A stretch of DNA of 64,000 nucleotides from Candidatus Gastranaerophilales bacterium (GCA_944322725.1 CALUPU010000008.1:1-64000); one strand, 5' to 3'. Positions 43,086-52,256 are shown, counted from the first letter of the stretch. The notes: generated from the letters alone by a model not told the origin. A program made the numbers and translations.

Positions 43086-44312
43086 TTGCAGACAAGGGAA
43101 GAGAACGAAAATATTACATCTGAATTTTCCAATAATTTAAACCTGACTTATGACTGGTTTAACAATCATTTCACACAAACAGTGTGTGAAACTTTTCGTG
43201 ATTTCTGGGGCGAAGAAGCTGATGTAAAACTTATAAGCATAAGCGAAAATACAAACATTCTTGCACAAAGAGAAGAGTTTTTTGTTACACAGATTCGTTT
43301 GAACAAGGAGTTGTCTGTTTTTATCAGGCTGTCTAAACAGTTTGTTAAAAATCTGCTTGAAAGAACACTCGGTCCTAACGGCAAAAACTTTAATATTGAA
43401 AAACTCACTGACCTTGAAGCTAAAATCCTTACGGGATTTGATGATTTCCTGTATAAAAATTTCAGCCAGAACATTAAACAAAACGAACAGCTTCCGAAAA
43501 ATAACAACAACTACAACGAATGCAATCTTACTTTCTTCCTGAGAGAAAAAGAAATGACTTTAGGCAAAATCGTTATTAAACTTCCCGTTGCTGCGATTGT
43601 GCCGGAGAAGGTTACTTTGGGAGAAGATACTTTTACCATAGCGGATTTTCTTTCACAACAAGCGTGTGTAAACCTTAACGTAGGACATACAAGGCTGAGG
43701 CTCAATGATTTAAAATCACTGGAGCCGGGTGATATAGTTCTTCTGGAACACAGCAAATCCTCCGTAATGACAATAAAATACAAAGATTACTGCGCGCAAA
43801 TCAAGGTTGTGCCAAACCCTGCAATTATGATTGAAAATGATTTTGATGATAACGGGACAAACCCGAAAGGAGATAACATGCCAGGTTCTGATATGTACAA
43901 TATGTGGGATACCATTCAAGTCGATATAGGTGCGGAATTTGAAAAAGTCAAACTTACTCTCGGAGAACTCAAACAAATCTCGGAAGGGCTTGTTGTGGAC
44001 ATCGGCTCTGTTTATGACAACAAGATTGATTTAAAGGTGGAAGACAAAATTGTTGCCTCAGGAGAATTGGTCATTATAAATGATAGGTACGGAGTCAAAA
44101 TCAATCAAATCTTTACTGAAGAAAAAAATGAAGCTTCGCAAAACGCACAGCTTGCTCAGGAAGAAGTTGATGCTGACGAAGAAAACATCGAACAAATGTT
44201 CAATGAAGAACAGCAGGCAATGCAGGCTCAGCAGCAGATGCCCCAGGACGATGAAATAAAAGAAGAAGACTTTGATTATTCTGACTTTGACGTAGATGAA
44301 GAAGATCTTTAG
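43086..44312 (+). CDS. FliM/FliN-type switch (SpoA) protein, first gene of export cluster
   Basis: 408 aa from TTG 43086 (AGGGGA upstream). Two SpoA-type beta domains are visible: residues about 185-255 (VNLNVGHTRLRLNDLKSLEPGDIVLL) and about 275-345 (VDIGAEFEKVKLTLGELKQISEGLVVDI ... VASGELVIINDRYGVKI). The latter has the FliN-type end. The N-terminal region resembles a CheC/FliM middle domain weakly, and the C-terminal 60 residues are acidic. It would form the C-ring docking export cargo. Equivalents are FliM, FliN, FliY or SctQ; I cannot decide which. Confidence 0.8.
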   Translation: MQTREENENITSEFSNNLNLTYDWFNNHFTQTVCETFRDFWGEEADVKLISISENTNILAQREEFFVTQIRLNKELSVFIRLSKQFVKNLLERTLGPNGKNFNIEKLTDLEAKILTGFDDFLYKNFSQNIKQNEQLPKNNNNYNECNLTFFLREKEMTLGKIVIKLPVAAIVPEKVTLGEDTFTIADFLSQQACVNLNVGHTRLRLNDLKSLEPGDIVLLEHSKSSVMTIKYKDYCAQIKVVPNPAIMIENDFDDNGTNPKGDNMPGSDMYNMWDTIQVDIGAEFEKVKLTLGELKQISEGLVVDIGSVYDNKIDLKVEDKIVASGELVIINDRYGVKINQIFTEEKNEASQNAQLAQEEVDADEENIEQMFNEEQQAMQAQQQMPQDDEIKEEDFDYSDFDVDEEDL

Positions 44313-44321
44313 GAATAGAAA

Positions 44322-44765
44322 ATGGGAATTTATCTGATAAATTTTTTAGTATATTCAATGGCAATGGTCGGATTGCTGTTTCTGGGTGTGACCGTTTATA
44401 AAAAAACAATGGTTACAGGCCGGTGTAAAAACGATACTAATGAACTTGCCGTTGAAAATGCACTTAATCTGTCACCTCGAAAGACACTCTATGTTGTTAA
44501 AGCAGGCAATGAGAAATTTCTTATTGCTGCGGATGCAGAGAGAACGTCTTTTCTTGCAAAACTGGATGAAAAAGAGCCGATGAGTATTGTTCCTCTACAG
44601 CCTTTGCAGGCAGAAAGAAAACAGGAACAGCCTTCTGCCGATTACAGCGAGGTGATGAGTGCCATAAAAACGGCAAGACGTAAACAACCTGTAATGAGAG
44701 AAATCTTGCGAAAGCTTGATGAAAGAGCAGAAATGGCAGACAGGGCTGCTTCCGGTAACGATTAA
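44322..44765 (+). CDS. fliO: FliO-like export-assembly protein
   Basis: 147 aa. One N-terminal membrane helix (residues 4-24) is followed by a small beta domain (LSPRKTLYVVKAGNEKFLIAADAERTSFLAKL) typical of FliO, then a charged tail. FliO helps assemble the FliP ring. It is 10 bp behind the SpoA gene and 16 bp before fliP. Confidence 0.75.
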   Translation: MGIYLINFLVYSMAMVGLLFLGVTVYKKTMVTGRCKNDTNELAVENALNLSPRKTLYVVKAGNEKFLIAADAERTSFLAKLDEKEPMSIVPLQPLQAERKQEQPSADYSEVMSAIKTARRKQPVMREILRKLDERAEMADRAASGND

Positions 44766-44780
44766 GAAGGACAGAAGATA

Positions 44781-45422
44781 ATGGAAAGCGTATTAAAAGA
44801 CTTAAATCCGGTTTTACAGATGCTGCTTGTGATGACAGTATTTTCTATGCTGCCGTTCTTTTTTACCTGTATGACCAGTTTTTTAAGATATACTATAGTT
44901 TTTGCAATGCTAAAGCAGGCTCTCGGCACCCAGCAGGTGCCTCCTGCCATTGTTTTAATAGGTCTGTCAATGATTTTGACAATTTATACAATGAGTCCTG
45001 TTTTTGGCAAAATGTGGGAAATGGGCTCTGTCCCGTACCAGAAAAACGGAGATATTGTTGCGGCGCTTAATGAAGGCTCAAAACCCCTCAAAGAGTTTAT
45101 GATGAAGCAGACAAGACAGTCGGATATGACGTTTTTTATACAGCTTTCCGGTGCTCCAAAGCCTAAAACCCCCGATGATATAACTATCTGGCAGGTTGCT
45201 CCTGCTTATATCATAAGCGAACTAAAAACAGCTTTTGAAATAGGGTTTGTAATATACGTTCCGTTTATTGTTCTGGACCTGGTTGTTGCAAACGTACTGC
45301 TTGCATTAGGTATGTTTATGCTGTCTCCGACAATTATTTCACTGCCGTTTAAGCTTTTGATATTTATTGCGGTAGACGGCTGGAGTATGATTGTGCACGG
45401 TCTTGTGACAAGCTTCAATTAA
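44781..45422 (+). CDS. fliP: Flagellar/type III export protein FliP
   Basis: 213 aa. Four membrane helices. The family stretch LRYTIVFAMLKQALGTQQVPPAIVLIGL is a very good match, and YIISELKTAFEIGFVIYVPFIVLDLVVANVLLALGM marks the C-terminal half. It builds the export gate with FliQ and FliR. Most flagellar FliP have a cleaved N-terminal signal peptide; this one begins directly before the first membrane helix, as in injectisome SctR. AAGGAC precedes the ATG. Confidence 0.93.
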   Translation: MESVLKDLNPVLQMLLVMTVFSMLPFFFTCMTSFLRYTIVFAMLKQALGTQQVPPAIVLIGLSMILTIYTMSPVFGKMWEMGSVPYQKNGDIVAALNEGSKPLKEFMMKQTRQSDMTFFIQLSGAPKPKTPDDITIWQVAPAYIISELKTAFEIGFVIYVPFIVLDLVVANVLLALGMFMLSPTIISLPFKLLIFIAVDGWSMIVHGLVTSFN

Positions 45423-45458
45423 AAAGATTTTATTTAAGAAAAAATAAGGACGAATTAT

Positions 45459-45953
45459 ATGGAAATGTTAATGGAATATATGGGTAAAGGTCTTATCACA
45501 ATGCTGATGATATCAATGCCGTGTGTTCTTGTTGCGGCAGGTGTTGGGCTTGTTGTGGGTATCTTACAGGCTGTCACTCAGGTTCAGGAACAAACTATTG
45601 CGGCTGCACCTAAGATTCTTGCAGTATTTCTCGTTCTTATGATTATGGGAATGGGTTATGTAAAACTCCTTACAAACCTTTTGACAGAAGGGTTTCAAAT
45701 GGCATTTAACCAGATTCCCGCAGCGGACAGCTTTGTGCTTTCATCTAATTATCACAAGTATACACGCCCGTTTGACTCGGAATTTAAACAGGGTGAAAGC
45801 AGATTTAACAAGCAGGAAATCGGAGATATAATGCGCAATCCGGGTAAAATTCCTTTTATCGATTACAACTCAAAAACAAAACACTATCCCTCAGACAGAA
45901 TGCCCAATCCGTCTCCTAACCTGATTGAAAGAAATGCAATAATGAACAGATAA
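45459..45953 (+). CDS. fliQ: FliQ with a long C-terminal extension
   Basis: 164 aa. The first 89 residues are FliQ: two membrane helices with PCVLVAAGVGLVVGILQAVTQVQEQTIAAAPKI. Typical FliQ ends near residue 89. Here a hydrophilic tail of about 75 residues (Asn/Arg/Pro-rich, DSEFKQGESRFNKQEIGD, PSDRMPNPSPN) is added in frame. The tail faces the cytoplasm or periplasm depending on the topology and has no known match. Confidence 0.88.
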   Translation: MEMLMEYMGKGLITMLMISMPCVLVAAGVGLVVGILQAVTQVQEQTIAAAPKILAVFLVLMIMGMGYVKLLTNLLTEGFQMAFNQIPAADSFVLSSNYHKYTRPFDSEFKQGESRFNKQEIGDIMRNPGKIPFIDYNSKTKHYPSDRMPNPSPNLIERNAIMNR

Positions 45954-45969
45954 ATTATGAGGTGAAATT

Positions 45970-46320
45970 ATGAAAAAATTAATTTTAGTATTAATTATGA
46001 CAGTAATGCCTCAGTTGTTTTTTTCTGCATTTGCGCAGCAGACCCGCGTTATAAATCTGCATTCTGACGGGGCGTATATTTTGAATATGGATAACCGTCC
46101 TATGGAACTCGATATTTCTAACAAAAATGTTGTTAATGCGGAAGTGTTAACGGAACTTTATACGCCGGAGTCACAGCTGGTTGTTCGTACATTTCAGGAA
46201 GGTATTTCATATATTACGTTTAAATTGAAAAATAAACCCAATACAATCAAAGTACTGGTTGATAACAGGTCTCCCGTTGATAAAGAGGTAATAGAAATTG
46301 ACAGAGTGAAGGAGCCGTAG
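45970..46320 (+). CDS. Secreted protein resembling pilus/secretin N-terminal domain
   Basis: 116 aa. Signal peptide (residues 1-22, cleavage near FAQ). The mature part resembles the small beta domain at the start of CpaC/secretin-type proteins (T2SS-T3SS_pil_N): NLHSDGAYILNMDNRPMELDISNKNVVNAEVLTE, VVRTFQEGISYITFKL, then NTIKVLV. It lies between fliQ and fliR, in the same operon, with GAGGTG before the ATG. This gene order is not part of standard flagellar clusters. Confidence 0.65.
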   Translation: MKKLILVLIMTVMPQLFFSAFAQQTRVINLHSDGAYILNMDNRPMELDISNKNVVNAEVLTELYTPESQLVVRTFQEGISYITFKLKNKPNTIKVLVDNRSPVDKEVIEIDRVKEP

Positions 46321-46324
46321 AAGA

Positions 46325-47107
46325 ATGATAGATACGGTTTTAGAAGCTTTTCCTAAATACTTTCCTGAGATAAACGCGGCTCTTGGCGGCGGCGTGCTTA
46401 TATTTGCGAGGGTGCTGGGATTTATAAGATTTGCTCCTGTTTTGAACAGAAAAGAAATCCCCGGAATGGTAAAACTCTGCTTTGCTTTGATTTTGACGAT
46501 TATTCTTATGATGACTGTCAAACCGGGACCGGTGCCTCACGGTGCATCGCTTGCACTGGGGCTTATACTCAATGTTGCAGGCGGTATGATGATAGGCTTT
46601 ATTGCAAACTGTATTGTTCAGGCAATATCTGCGGCAGGTGATATGATTAATATGCAGATGGGGCTGTCATCTGCTATGGTGCTTGACCCTACGGCAGGTG
46701 CTCAGGTCTCTATTCTCGGGAATTTCTTCGGAATTCTTGCCGTATTACTTTTTATCCATGTCGGAGGGGTATACTGGCTGATAAATGCACTGCACAGGAG
46801 TTTTGAGATTTTTCCTATGTATGCGCACGCCATTCCTATGGACAGGCTCATAAATCAAAAATATTTGATAACTCTGACTTCGAATGTTTTGTATGTGGGG
46901 TTGCAAATAGCCTCACCCGTTCTTCTGGCAACACTCGGGCAGGATTTGATTTTGGGGATTATTTCAAAAACTGCGCCTCAGGTAAATGTTTTCCAGTTAA
47001 GCTTCCTTTTTAAACCTGTTTTAGGTGCAGCTATATTGCTTTGGATTATGCCGATTATTGTAAACGTAATTAATGACTACTTTATATCTTTTGCAAAAAT
47101 ATTTTAG
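46325..47107 (+). CDS. fliR: Flagellar/type III export protein FliR
   Basis: 260 aa. About six membrane helices. Conserved FliR features: FARVLGFIRFAPVLNRKEIPGMVKLCFALILTI near the N-terminus, and AAGDMINMQMGLSSAMVLDPTAGAQVSILGNFF mid-protein, then PQVNVFQLSFLFKP. It completes the export gate. GGAGCC precedes the ATG. FlhA, FlhB and FliI are not seen in this window, so whether the organism builds a flagellum or another export device is not decided. Confidence 0.93.
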   Translation: MIDTVLEAFPKYFPEINAALGGGVLIFARVLGFIRFAPVLNRKEIPGMVKLCFALILTIILMMTVKPGPVPHGASLALGLILNVAGGMMIGFIANCIVQAISAAGDMINMQMGLSSAMVLDPTAGAQVSILGNFFGILAVLLFIHVGGVYWLINALHRSFEIFPMYAHAIPMDRLINQKYLITLTSNVLYVGLQIASPVLLATLGQDLILGIISKTAPQVNVFQLSFLFKPVLGAAILLWIMPIIVNVINDYFISFAKIF

Positions 47108-47108
47108 T

Positions 47109-47795
47109 TTACCACTGAATAATGACCGCACCTGAATGACCGCTTTTTGCGCGTGCGCTAATGTCCTTTGTATATTGGTCAAATTGACCTGCAGCTCCGT
47201 ATTTTGCTGATTTAGGGATATCATATAAATAATGATATTTGTCCGGTATGTGATAATCGACAGGTTCCGGTTGTGTGCCTCTCGGGGTCATTCTTGTGGA
47301 CTTTGACCCGCCTGATGCAAAAATTTTTAAATCCTCTATTACAGTCGGATAGCCGTCCTGTGCGTCTATGAATTCGTCATTTTTGCCCAAAAAAGTTCCG
47401 TGCCCGCCCTTTCCTGCTTTTATAACTATTACGGGCTTGTTTATGGTTTTGTATTTTGAGATTATTTTACCCGGATTACCGCTTTCATAAGGGGTTGCTC
47501 CGCCGCCTCCGCCTATGGCAAATACGAAGAACCCTGCGTTAACCTTCGGGCGTGAGAATATACAGCTGTTGCTTACCGAGGTTTTTATAAGTTTTTTTTC
47601 GTTGTTAGAAATCTTATAAAGTCTTGCTACGTGGTTGCCTTTGTTATCAAGTGTACAGGTGTATTGTCCCCTTGAGTGTTTTTTTGCAAAGGCGATGATT
47701 TTTGCAGTTATAAAAGGCTTTAGCACAACAAGAAAAAGCGAGATTGCAAGAATCAAAATAAAGATTATACCCGTTATTTTATGCAGCCTTGTCAT
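47109..47795 (-). CDS. Membrane-anchored Gly-rich surface protein
   Basis: 228 aa. N-terminal membrane helix (residues 9-29), a pseudopilin-like start without a clear GFTxxE motif, then a Gly-rich beta region with GGGGGATPYESG, IVIKAGKGGHGTFLG and a C-terminus GHSGAVIIQW. The last pattern (repeated G-rich turns ending GAVIIxW) resembles tail-fibre or adhesin Gly-rich tips. AAGGGA precedes the ATG. It is convergent to fliR and unrelated by strand. Function unknown, probably cell surface. Confidence 0.6.
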   Translation of the reverse strand: MTRLHKITGIIFILILAISLFLVVLKPFITAKIIAFAKKHSRGQYTCTLDNKGNHVARLYKISNNEKKLIKTSVSNSCIFSRPKVNAGFFVFAIGGGGGATPYESGNPGKIISKYKTINKPVIVIKAGKGGHGTFLGKNDEFIDAQDGYPTVIEDLKIFASGGSKSTRMTPRGTQPEPVDYHIPDKYHYLYDIPKSAKYGAAGQFDQYTKDISARAKSGHSGAVIIQW

Positions 47796-47904
47796 AGTTT
47801 CCCTTAAAAAATATAACCCATTCTAATCTTTTTTCCGGCGGATTGCAAGACGGGTTGAAAAGCTGGTATAATCAATTGCGTAGATTAATAAAAGGAATAA
47901 TATT

Positions 47905-48186
47905 ATGACAACAGAAGTTAGAGCAAGTCATCTTCTTGTTCAAACAGAAGAAGAAGCTAAACAATTGAGAGAAGAAATCTTAAACGGCAAAAAGTTTGAA
48001 GATGTTGCTGCAGAAGTTTCTATGTGCCCGTCAGGTGCAAACGGCGGAGACCTCGGGTTTTTCGGCAAAGGCGTTATGGTAAAAGAATTTGAAGATGCAG
48101 CTTTTTCAATGAATGTAGGCGATTTATCAGAGCCTATTCAGACACAGTTCGGCTGGCATTTGCTCTATTTGACAGATAAAAAGTAG
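47905..48186 (+). CDS. ppiC: Small parvulin-type peptidyl-prolyl isomerase
   Basis: 93 aa. Single parvulin domain without signal peptide: VRASHLLVQTEEEA, GGDLGFFGKGVMVKEFEDAAF and QTQFGWHLLYL. The active-site His and Cys/Met positions are in the expected places. It is cytoplasmic, like E. coli PpiC. AGGAAT lies before the ATG. It is single, followed by a structured noncoding region. Confidence 0.93.
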   Translation: MTTEVRASHLLVQTEEEAKQLREEILNGKKFEDVAAEVSMCPSGANGGDLGFFGKGVMVKEFEDAAFSMNVGDLSEPIQTQFGWHLLYLTDKK

Positions 48187-48208
48187 GAAATGATTTATTT
48201 TAAATATT

Positions 48209-48427
48209 TACACAAGAGTTAAAAATTCAAACTTGATGCTTCATTTCTACAAAATCTAGTTTTCACTTAAGTTCCATAACTCGGCATTTTAATTGCCGCG
48301 TGAAATTTAAAAGACATTCAAAGCAGAAAGAAAAAACTTCCAATGCCTCGGACAGATGGAACTAATTGTTGTTCAAACAGTTTTTGTACGTCATTTCGCA
48401 AAAGTTTTCATTTATAACTCTTGTGTA
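48209..48427 (+). ncRNA. Long-hairpin structured RNA candidate (6S-like shape)
   Basis: The 255-bp gap between ppiC and the Xaa-Pro peptidase has no ORF. It is bounded by a perfect 13-bp inverted repeat, TACACAAGAGTTA (48209-48221) and TAACTCTTGTGTA (48415-48427). Inside, TACAAAA pairs with TTTTGTA, AGTTCCAT with ATGGAACT, and GGCATT with AATGCC, stacked in the right order, with an unpaired bubble between the second and third helices. A local hairpin CGGCA-TTTTAAT-TGCCG competes with the innermost helix. Size (~219 nt), long rod, central bubble and switchable tip are as in 6S RNA. A TTGACA (48169-48174) lies upstream. A MITE is the alternative. Confidence 0.45.
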
Positions 48428-48441
48428 TAGAAGAAAAGATA

Positions 48442-50076
48442 ATGCTTAAAAAATTAAGAGAATTTTTAAAAGAAAATAACCTCGACTGCCTGCTGGTAAA
48501 TACAACAGACGAGTTTCTGGTTGAATACAACGAACTTTGCAACTGTGCACGATACTTTGTAACAGGGTTTTCGGGCTCAACCGGCGATGTGCTTTTGACA
48601 AAAGATAAAGTATATCAGTTTGTGGACGGCAGATACCATGAACAGGCTGACGCCGAAGTTGACCACGCTGTAACAGAGGTTGTTAAATTGCAGTTAGGTC
48701 AGACTTTTTTGTCGGAACTAGTAGCAAGAATCGAGCCGGAAAGCGTAGTCGGCGTTGTTTGCGATAAAATTTCTCTTAATTTTTATAAGCTTTTAAAAGC
48801 AAGACTTGCTAAAAAACGCTGTAAAATAGAGGCGTTGGACTTTGACCCTGTAGGGCTTTTTACGGAACTCAAACAGAGCGATAACGGTCAAGCTGTCAAG
48901 CAAATAGATATCTCTATTGCAGGTGTAAGTGCTGATGACAAGTTCAAAAAACTCAAAAGAAAATTGAAAAAGGATGAAGCTTACCTTGATACAAATCTTG
49001 AAAATATTGCTTATTTTACCAATTGCAGACAGTATAAGACTCCTTTTTCCTCGACTTTTAAAGCAAAGATGATTGTCACAAGACAAAAGGCTCAAATTTT
49101 TACGGATGAAAAATTTGATACAACAATAGGAAATTACTTTGAAATTCTGCCTCTTGCGGATTTTAAAAAATCTTTTAAAATTTTTAAATCAATACTATTT
49201 AATCCTTTGACAATAAATTATCATGATTTCAAACTAATAAAATCAAAAGCGCTGGAAGCACGCAAAGACTATATTAAAGAAGCTAAAGCCATAAAGAATA
49301 ATGCAGAAATAGAACATTTTAAAAAGAATTTTGAAAGAACGGATAATGTTGTAAAAAAAGCATTTGAACTTGTACAGACAAAAAAAGGACTTACAGAAAA
49401 ACAGCTGTCTGACAGTGTAGAAAAAGAGTTTCTCGCTCAGGGTGCGAAACAGCTTAGTTTTAAAACAATTCTTGCTGCAGGTGCAAATTCTTCCGTAATC
49501 CATTATTCTCACCCTTCTGACAGTGTAAAAGTTCAAGACGGTGATTTTGTACTGCTTGATTGCGGGGGGCATTTTGAAGGCGGATATTCTACTGATATTA
49601 CAAGGACTTTTGTCAAAGGCGAGGCTAATGAACTTCAAAAGAAAGTTTATACAACTGTTTTGAAAATGTTTTTGAATGCTTATCATTACAGGGTTACAAA
49701 CAGAACAACGGGCTTTACTCTGGATAAAGTTGCAAGAAAAATCCATAAAAAATCCGGTTTAAAAGACTTTAATTTTAATCACGGACTCGGGCATGGCGTT
49801 GGCATCAATGTCCACGAAAATCCTCCTTCAATCTCCTGCGGGACTTTAGGCAAAAGAGTTTTGAAAGAAAATATGGTGTTTACAATTGAACCCGGATTAT
49901 ATAAGACCGGCTTTGGCGGGGTACGTCTGGAAAATACGGTTTATCTTACAAGAGTCAACGGAGAGTTGAAAATACAGTCATTTTCTCATGTACCTTTTCA
50001 AGAGGAGGCAGTTGATTACGGTCTTTTAAACGAGCAGGAAAAACAGTGGCTGAAAGATTGGCAGGAAGGTAAATGA
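48442..50076 (+). CDS. pepP: Xaa-Pro aminopeptidase, M24B family
   Basis: 544 aa from ATG 48442 (AGAAGAAAAG upstream; an in-frame TTG at 48421 lies in the hairpin arm). The N-terminal half (to about 275) is the creatinase-like domain pair. The C-terminal catalytic domain has the metal ligands in LLDCGGHFEGGYSTDITRTF, HGLGHGVGINVHENP and TIEPGLY. It releases N-terminal residues preceding proline, in the cytoplasm. Its stop overlaps the next start (ATGA). Confidence 0.9.
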   Translation: MLKKLREFLKENNLDCLLVNTTDEFLVEYNELCNCARYFVTGFSGSTGDVLLTKDKVYQFVDGRYHEQADAEVDHAVTEVVKLQLGQTFLSELVARIEPESVVGVVCDKISLNFYKLLKARLAKKRCKIEALDFDPVGLFTELKQSDNGQAVKQIDISIAGVSADDKFKKLKRKLKKDEAYLDTNLENIAYFTNCRQYKTPFSSTFKAKMIVTRQKAQIFTDEKFDTTIGNYFEILPLADFKKSFKIFKSILFNPLTINYHDFKLIKSKALEARKDYIKEAKAIKNNAEIEHFKKNFERTDNVVKKAFELVQTKKGLTEKQLSDSVEKEFLAQGAKQLSFKTILAAGANSSVIHYSHPSDSVKVQDGDFVLLDCGGHFEGGYSTDITRTFVKGEANELQKKVYTTVLKMFLNAYHYRVTNRTTGFTLDKVARKIHKKSGLKDFNFNHGLGHGVGINVHENPPSISCGTLGKRVLKENMVFTIEPGLYKTGFGGVRLENTVYLTRVNGELKIQSFSHVPFQEEAVDYGLLNEQEKQWLKDWQEGK

Positions 50077-50840
50077 TAGAAATAACAAGCGTTCAGAATG
50101 AAAGAGTAAAAGAAACCGTAAAGCTTCAACAAAAAAAATACAGAAATGAGACAGGACTTTTTTTGATTGAAGGCTACAAGCCTGTGTACGAGGCATTTGT
50201 TGAAAAAGTTGATATTTGCACGGTTTTTACAACTGCAAAATATCTTGAAAAGTTTGAATTTGTTAAAGACAAAATTATTCTTGTGACTGACGCTGTTATG
50301 GAAAAAATCTCTACCACAGACAGCGCGCCCGAGGCTGTGGCAGTCGCAAAACAACAGAATATTCAACTTGAAGATATCAAGTCAAAAACAAGAATTGCCA
50401 TGATTGAAAACACAAAAGATGCCGGCAATCTTGGTACTTTGCTTCGTTCTGCTGCTGCTTTCGGCATTGAGGCTGTAATACTCTGCGGGGATACTATTGA
50501 CAGATACAATCCAAAGGTTGTTCGCTCAACTGTGGGTGGTCTTTTTAAAGTGCCGGTTGTAAAAGCAGATTTTGCAGCTGTAAAAGATACTTTTAAAAAC
50601 CATAACTTTATTGCAGCAGTTGTAAACTATAAAGACATTGTTGAGCCTCAAACAATTGATTATTCAAAGCCTTTTGTTATTATGCTCGGGTCTGAGGCAG
50701 ACGGTTTAACACAAGAGGCTGTGTCTTTGTCAGATACAAAAACAACAATCTCGATGGCAAAAAATACAGAATCCCTGAATTTGAGCGTAGCAGGCTCGAT
50801 TTTGTTTTATCTGTCCTCCTGTTCTGTTAACAAAGTGTAA
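50073..50840 (+). CDS. SpoU/TrmH-type RNA 2'-O-methyltransferase
   Basis: 255 aa. An N-terminal substrate-binding domain (1-95) and a SPOUT knot: NTKDAGNLGTLLRSAAAFG (motif 1), MLGSEADGLTQEAV (motif 2), MAKNTESLNLSVAGSILFYL (motif 3). The N-glycines and Asn-Ser-Val pattern match rRNA methyltransferases of the RlmB/TsnR group. Target nucleotide unknown. It is translationally coupled to pepP. Confidence 0.9.
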   Translation: MIEITSVQNERVKETVKLQQKKYRNETGLFLIEGYKPVYEAFVEKVDICTVFTTAKYLEKFEFVKDKIILVTDAVMEKISTTDSAPEAVAVAKQQNIQLEDIKSKTRIAMIENTKDAGNLGTLLRSAAAFGIEAVILCGDTIDRYNPKVVRSTVGGLFKVPVVKADFAAVKDTFKNHNFIAAVVNYKDIVEPQTIDYSKPFVIMLGSEADGLTQEAVSLSDTKTTISMAKNTESLNLSVAGSILFYLSSCSVNKV

Positions 50841-50948
50841 TATCCAACAGGGCTATTTATTGATTTTTCTACATTTATAATCGTTTTTTTGCTACAATCA
50901 TGCTGTAAATTTGAAATAATATTTTAAGGGGTATAGAGAGGCAAAAAA

Positions 50949-52256
50949 ATGAAAAACAAGAAATTAATGTTTTGGATGATTATTGCACTCGTAATTGCAG
51001 CAGTATTTGTAATCATCAAAAAGCCTACAAAACTTGGTTTAGACCTTGTAGGCGGCTCACGAATCGTGCTTGAGGCACAGACAACAGACACAATTGCAAA
51101 GATAACGCCTGATATGATGAGCAGTTTGCAGTTTGCTATCGAAAACAGGGTAAACGCTCTCGGCGTAGCTGAAACAGTTGTTCAGCAGACAGGTGAAAAA
51201 CGTCTGTTGATTGAAATTCCAAATATTTCTGACCCTGCTAAAGCCAAAGAATTCTTAGGCGAGACAGCAGAATTGGAATTTAAAAAACCTTTGGACGGAA
51301 AATACGGTACAACAGGCTGGGCTCCGACAGGTCTGACAGGTAAAGACGTAAGAAAAGCATTAATTTCTACAAACCCTGGCGGACAATGGGTTGTATCTCT
51401 TGAATTTAATGACAAAGGTGCAAAAAAATTCGGTGAATTGACTACAAAAATGGTTGGGCAATCCATGGCAATCTTCTTTAACGGAGAAATGCAGTCTGCT
51501 CCTACTATTCAAGAACCTATTTTAGGCGGTCACGCTCAGATTTCTGGCGGTGATTCAGGTTTTGCTTATGAAGAAGCAAAGAAAATGGTAGACCTTCTTA
51601 ACGCAGGTGCACTGCCTGTTCCTGCTAAAATTATTGAGGAAAGCTTGGTAGGTCCGACTCTCGGTGCTGACAGTATTGCCAAGAGCAAAACAGCAGGTAT
51701 TATCGGTATCGGTCTTGTAATGATATTCATGCTTTTATATTACCGCTTGCCGGGTGCTATTGCAGACATTGCTTTGATTATTTATTCTTTGCTTGTATTT
51801 GCAATATTCAAGATTGTTCCCGTTACATTGACTCTTGCAGGTATTGCCGGTTTTATCCTCAGTATCGGTATGGCGGTTGATGCGAATATTCTTATCTTTG
51901 AAAGAACAAAAGAAGAACTTAAAGCGGGAAGAACGCTGTTCACTGCTATCAATGCGGGTTTTGACAGAGCATTTACGTCAATTTTTGACTCTAACATGAC
52001 AACTATCATTACCTGTGTAATCTTGTATTTCTTGGGAACAAGTATAATCAAAGGCTTTGCACTTACATTGATTATAGGTGTTTTAATCAGTATGTTCACT
52101 GCAATCACAGTAACAAAAAACTTTATGCACTTATTGTTCGGTGCAGGTCAGTTAAAACACCCCGGCTGGTTTGGTATCAAACAGTCTGAAATCGGCAAAG
52201 CTTATCAGGCTACGGAAACCAAGAAAGAAAAAGCCAAGTTCGGTATTCTGGACTAG
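50949..52256 (+). CDS. secD: Protein translocase subunit SecD
   Basis: 435 aa. N-terminal membrane helix, LGLDLVGGSRIVLEA (D-x-x-GG), a periplasmic region with an ENRVNALGVAETVVQ P1-head pattern, then five membrane helices from about 245 with GMAVDANILIFERTKEEL and the RAFTSIFDSNMTTI loop. It helps pull exported proteins through SecYEG. It is shorter than E. coli SecD, as common outside gamma-proteobacteria. GAGAGG precedes the ATG. Confidence 0.95.
   Translation: MKNKKLMFWMIIALVIAAVFVIIKKPTKLGLDLVGGSRIVLEAQTTDTIAKITPDMMSSLQFAIENRVNALGVAETVVQQTGEKRLLIEIPNISDPAKAKEFLGETAELEFKKPLDGKYGTTGWAPTGLTGKDVRKALISTNPGGQWVVSLEFNDKGAKKFGELTTKMVGQSMAIFFNGEMQSAPTIQEPILGGHAQISGGDSGFAYEEAKKMVDLLNAGALPVPAKIIEESLVGPTLGADSIAKSKTAGIIGIGLVMIFMLLYYRLPGAIADIALIIYSLLVFAIFKIVPVTLTLAGIAGFILSIGMAVDANILIFERTKEELKAGRTLFTAINAGFDRAFTSIFDSNMTTIITCVILYFLGTSIIKGFALTLIIGVLISMFTAITVTKNFMHLLFGAGQLKHPGWFGIKQSEIGKAYQATETKKEKAKFGILD

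Noticed and set aside
48421-48441. Upstream TTG start for the Xaa-Pro peptidase
   Set aside because: It lies in the right arm of the 13-bp inverted repeat. ATG 48442 has its own ribosome-binding site and fits the family start.
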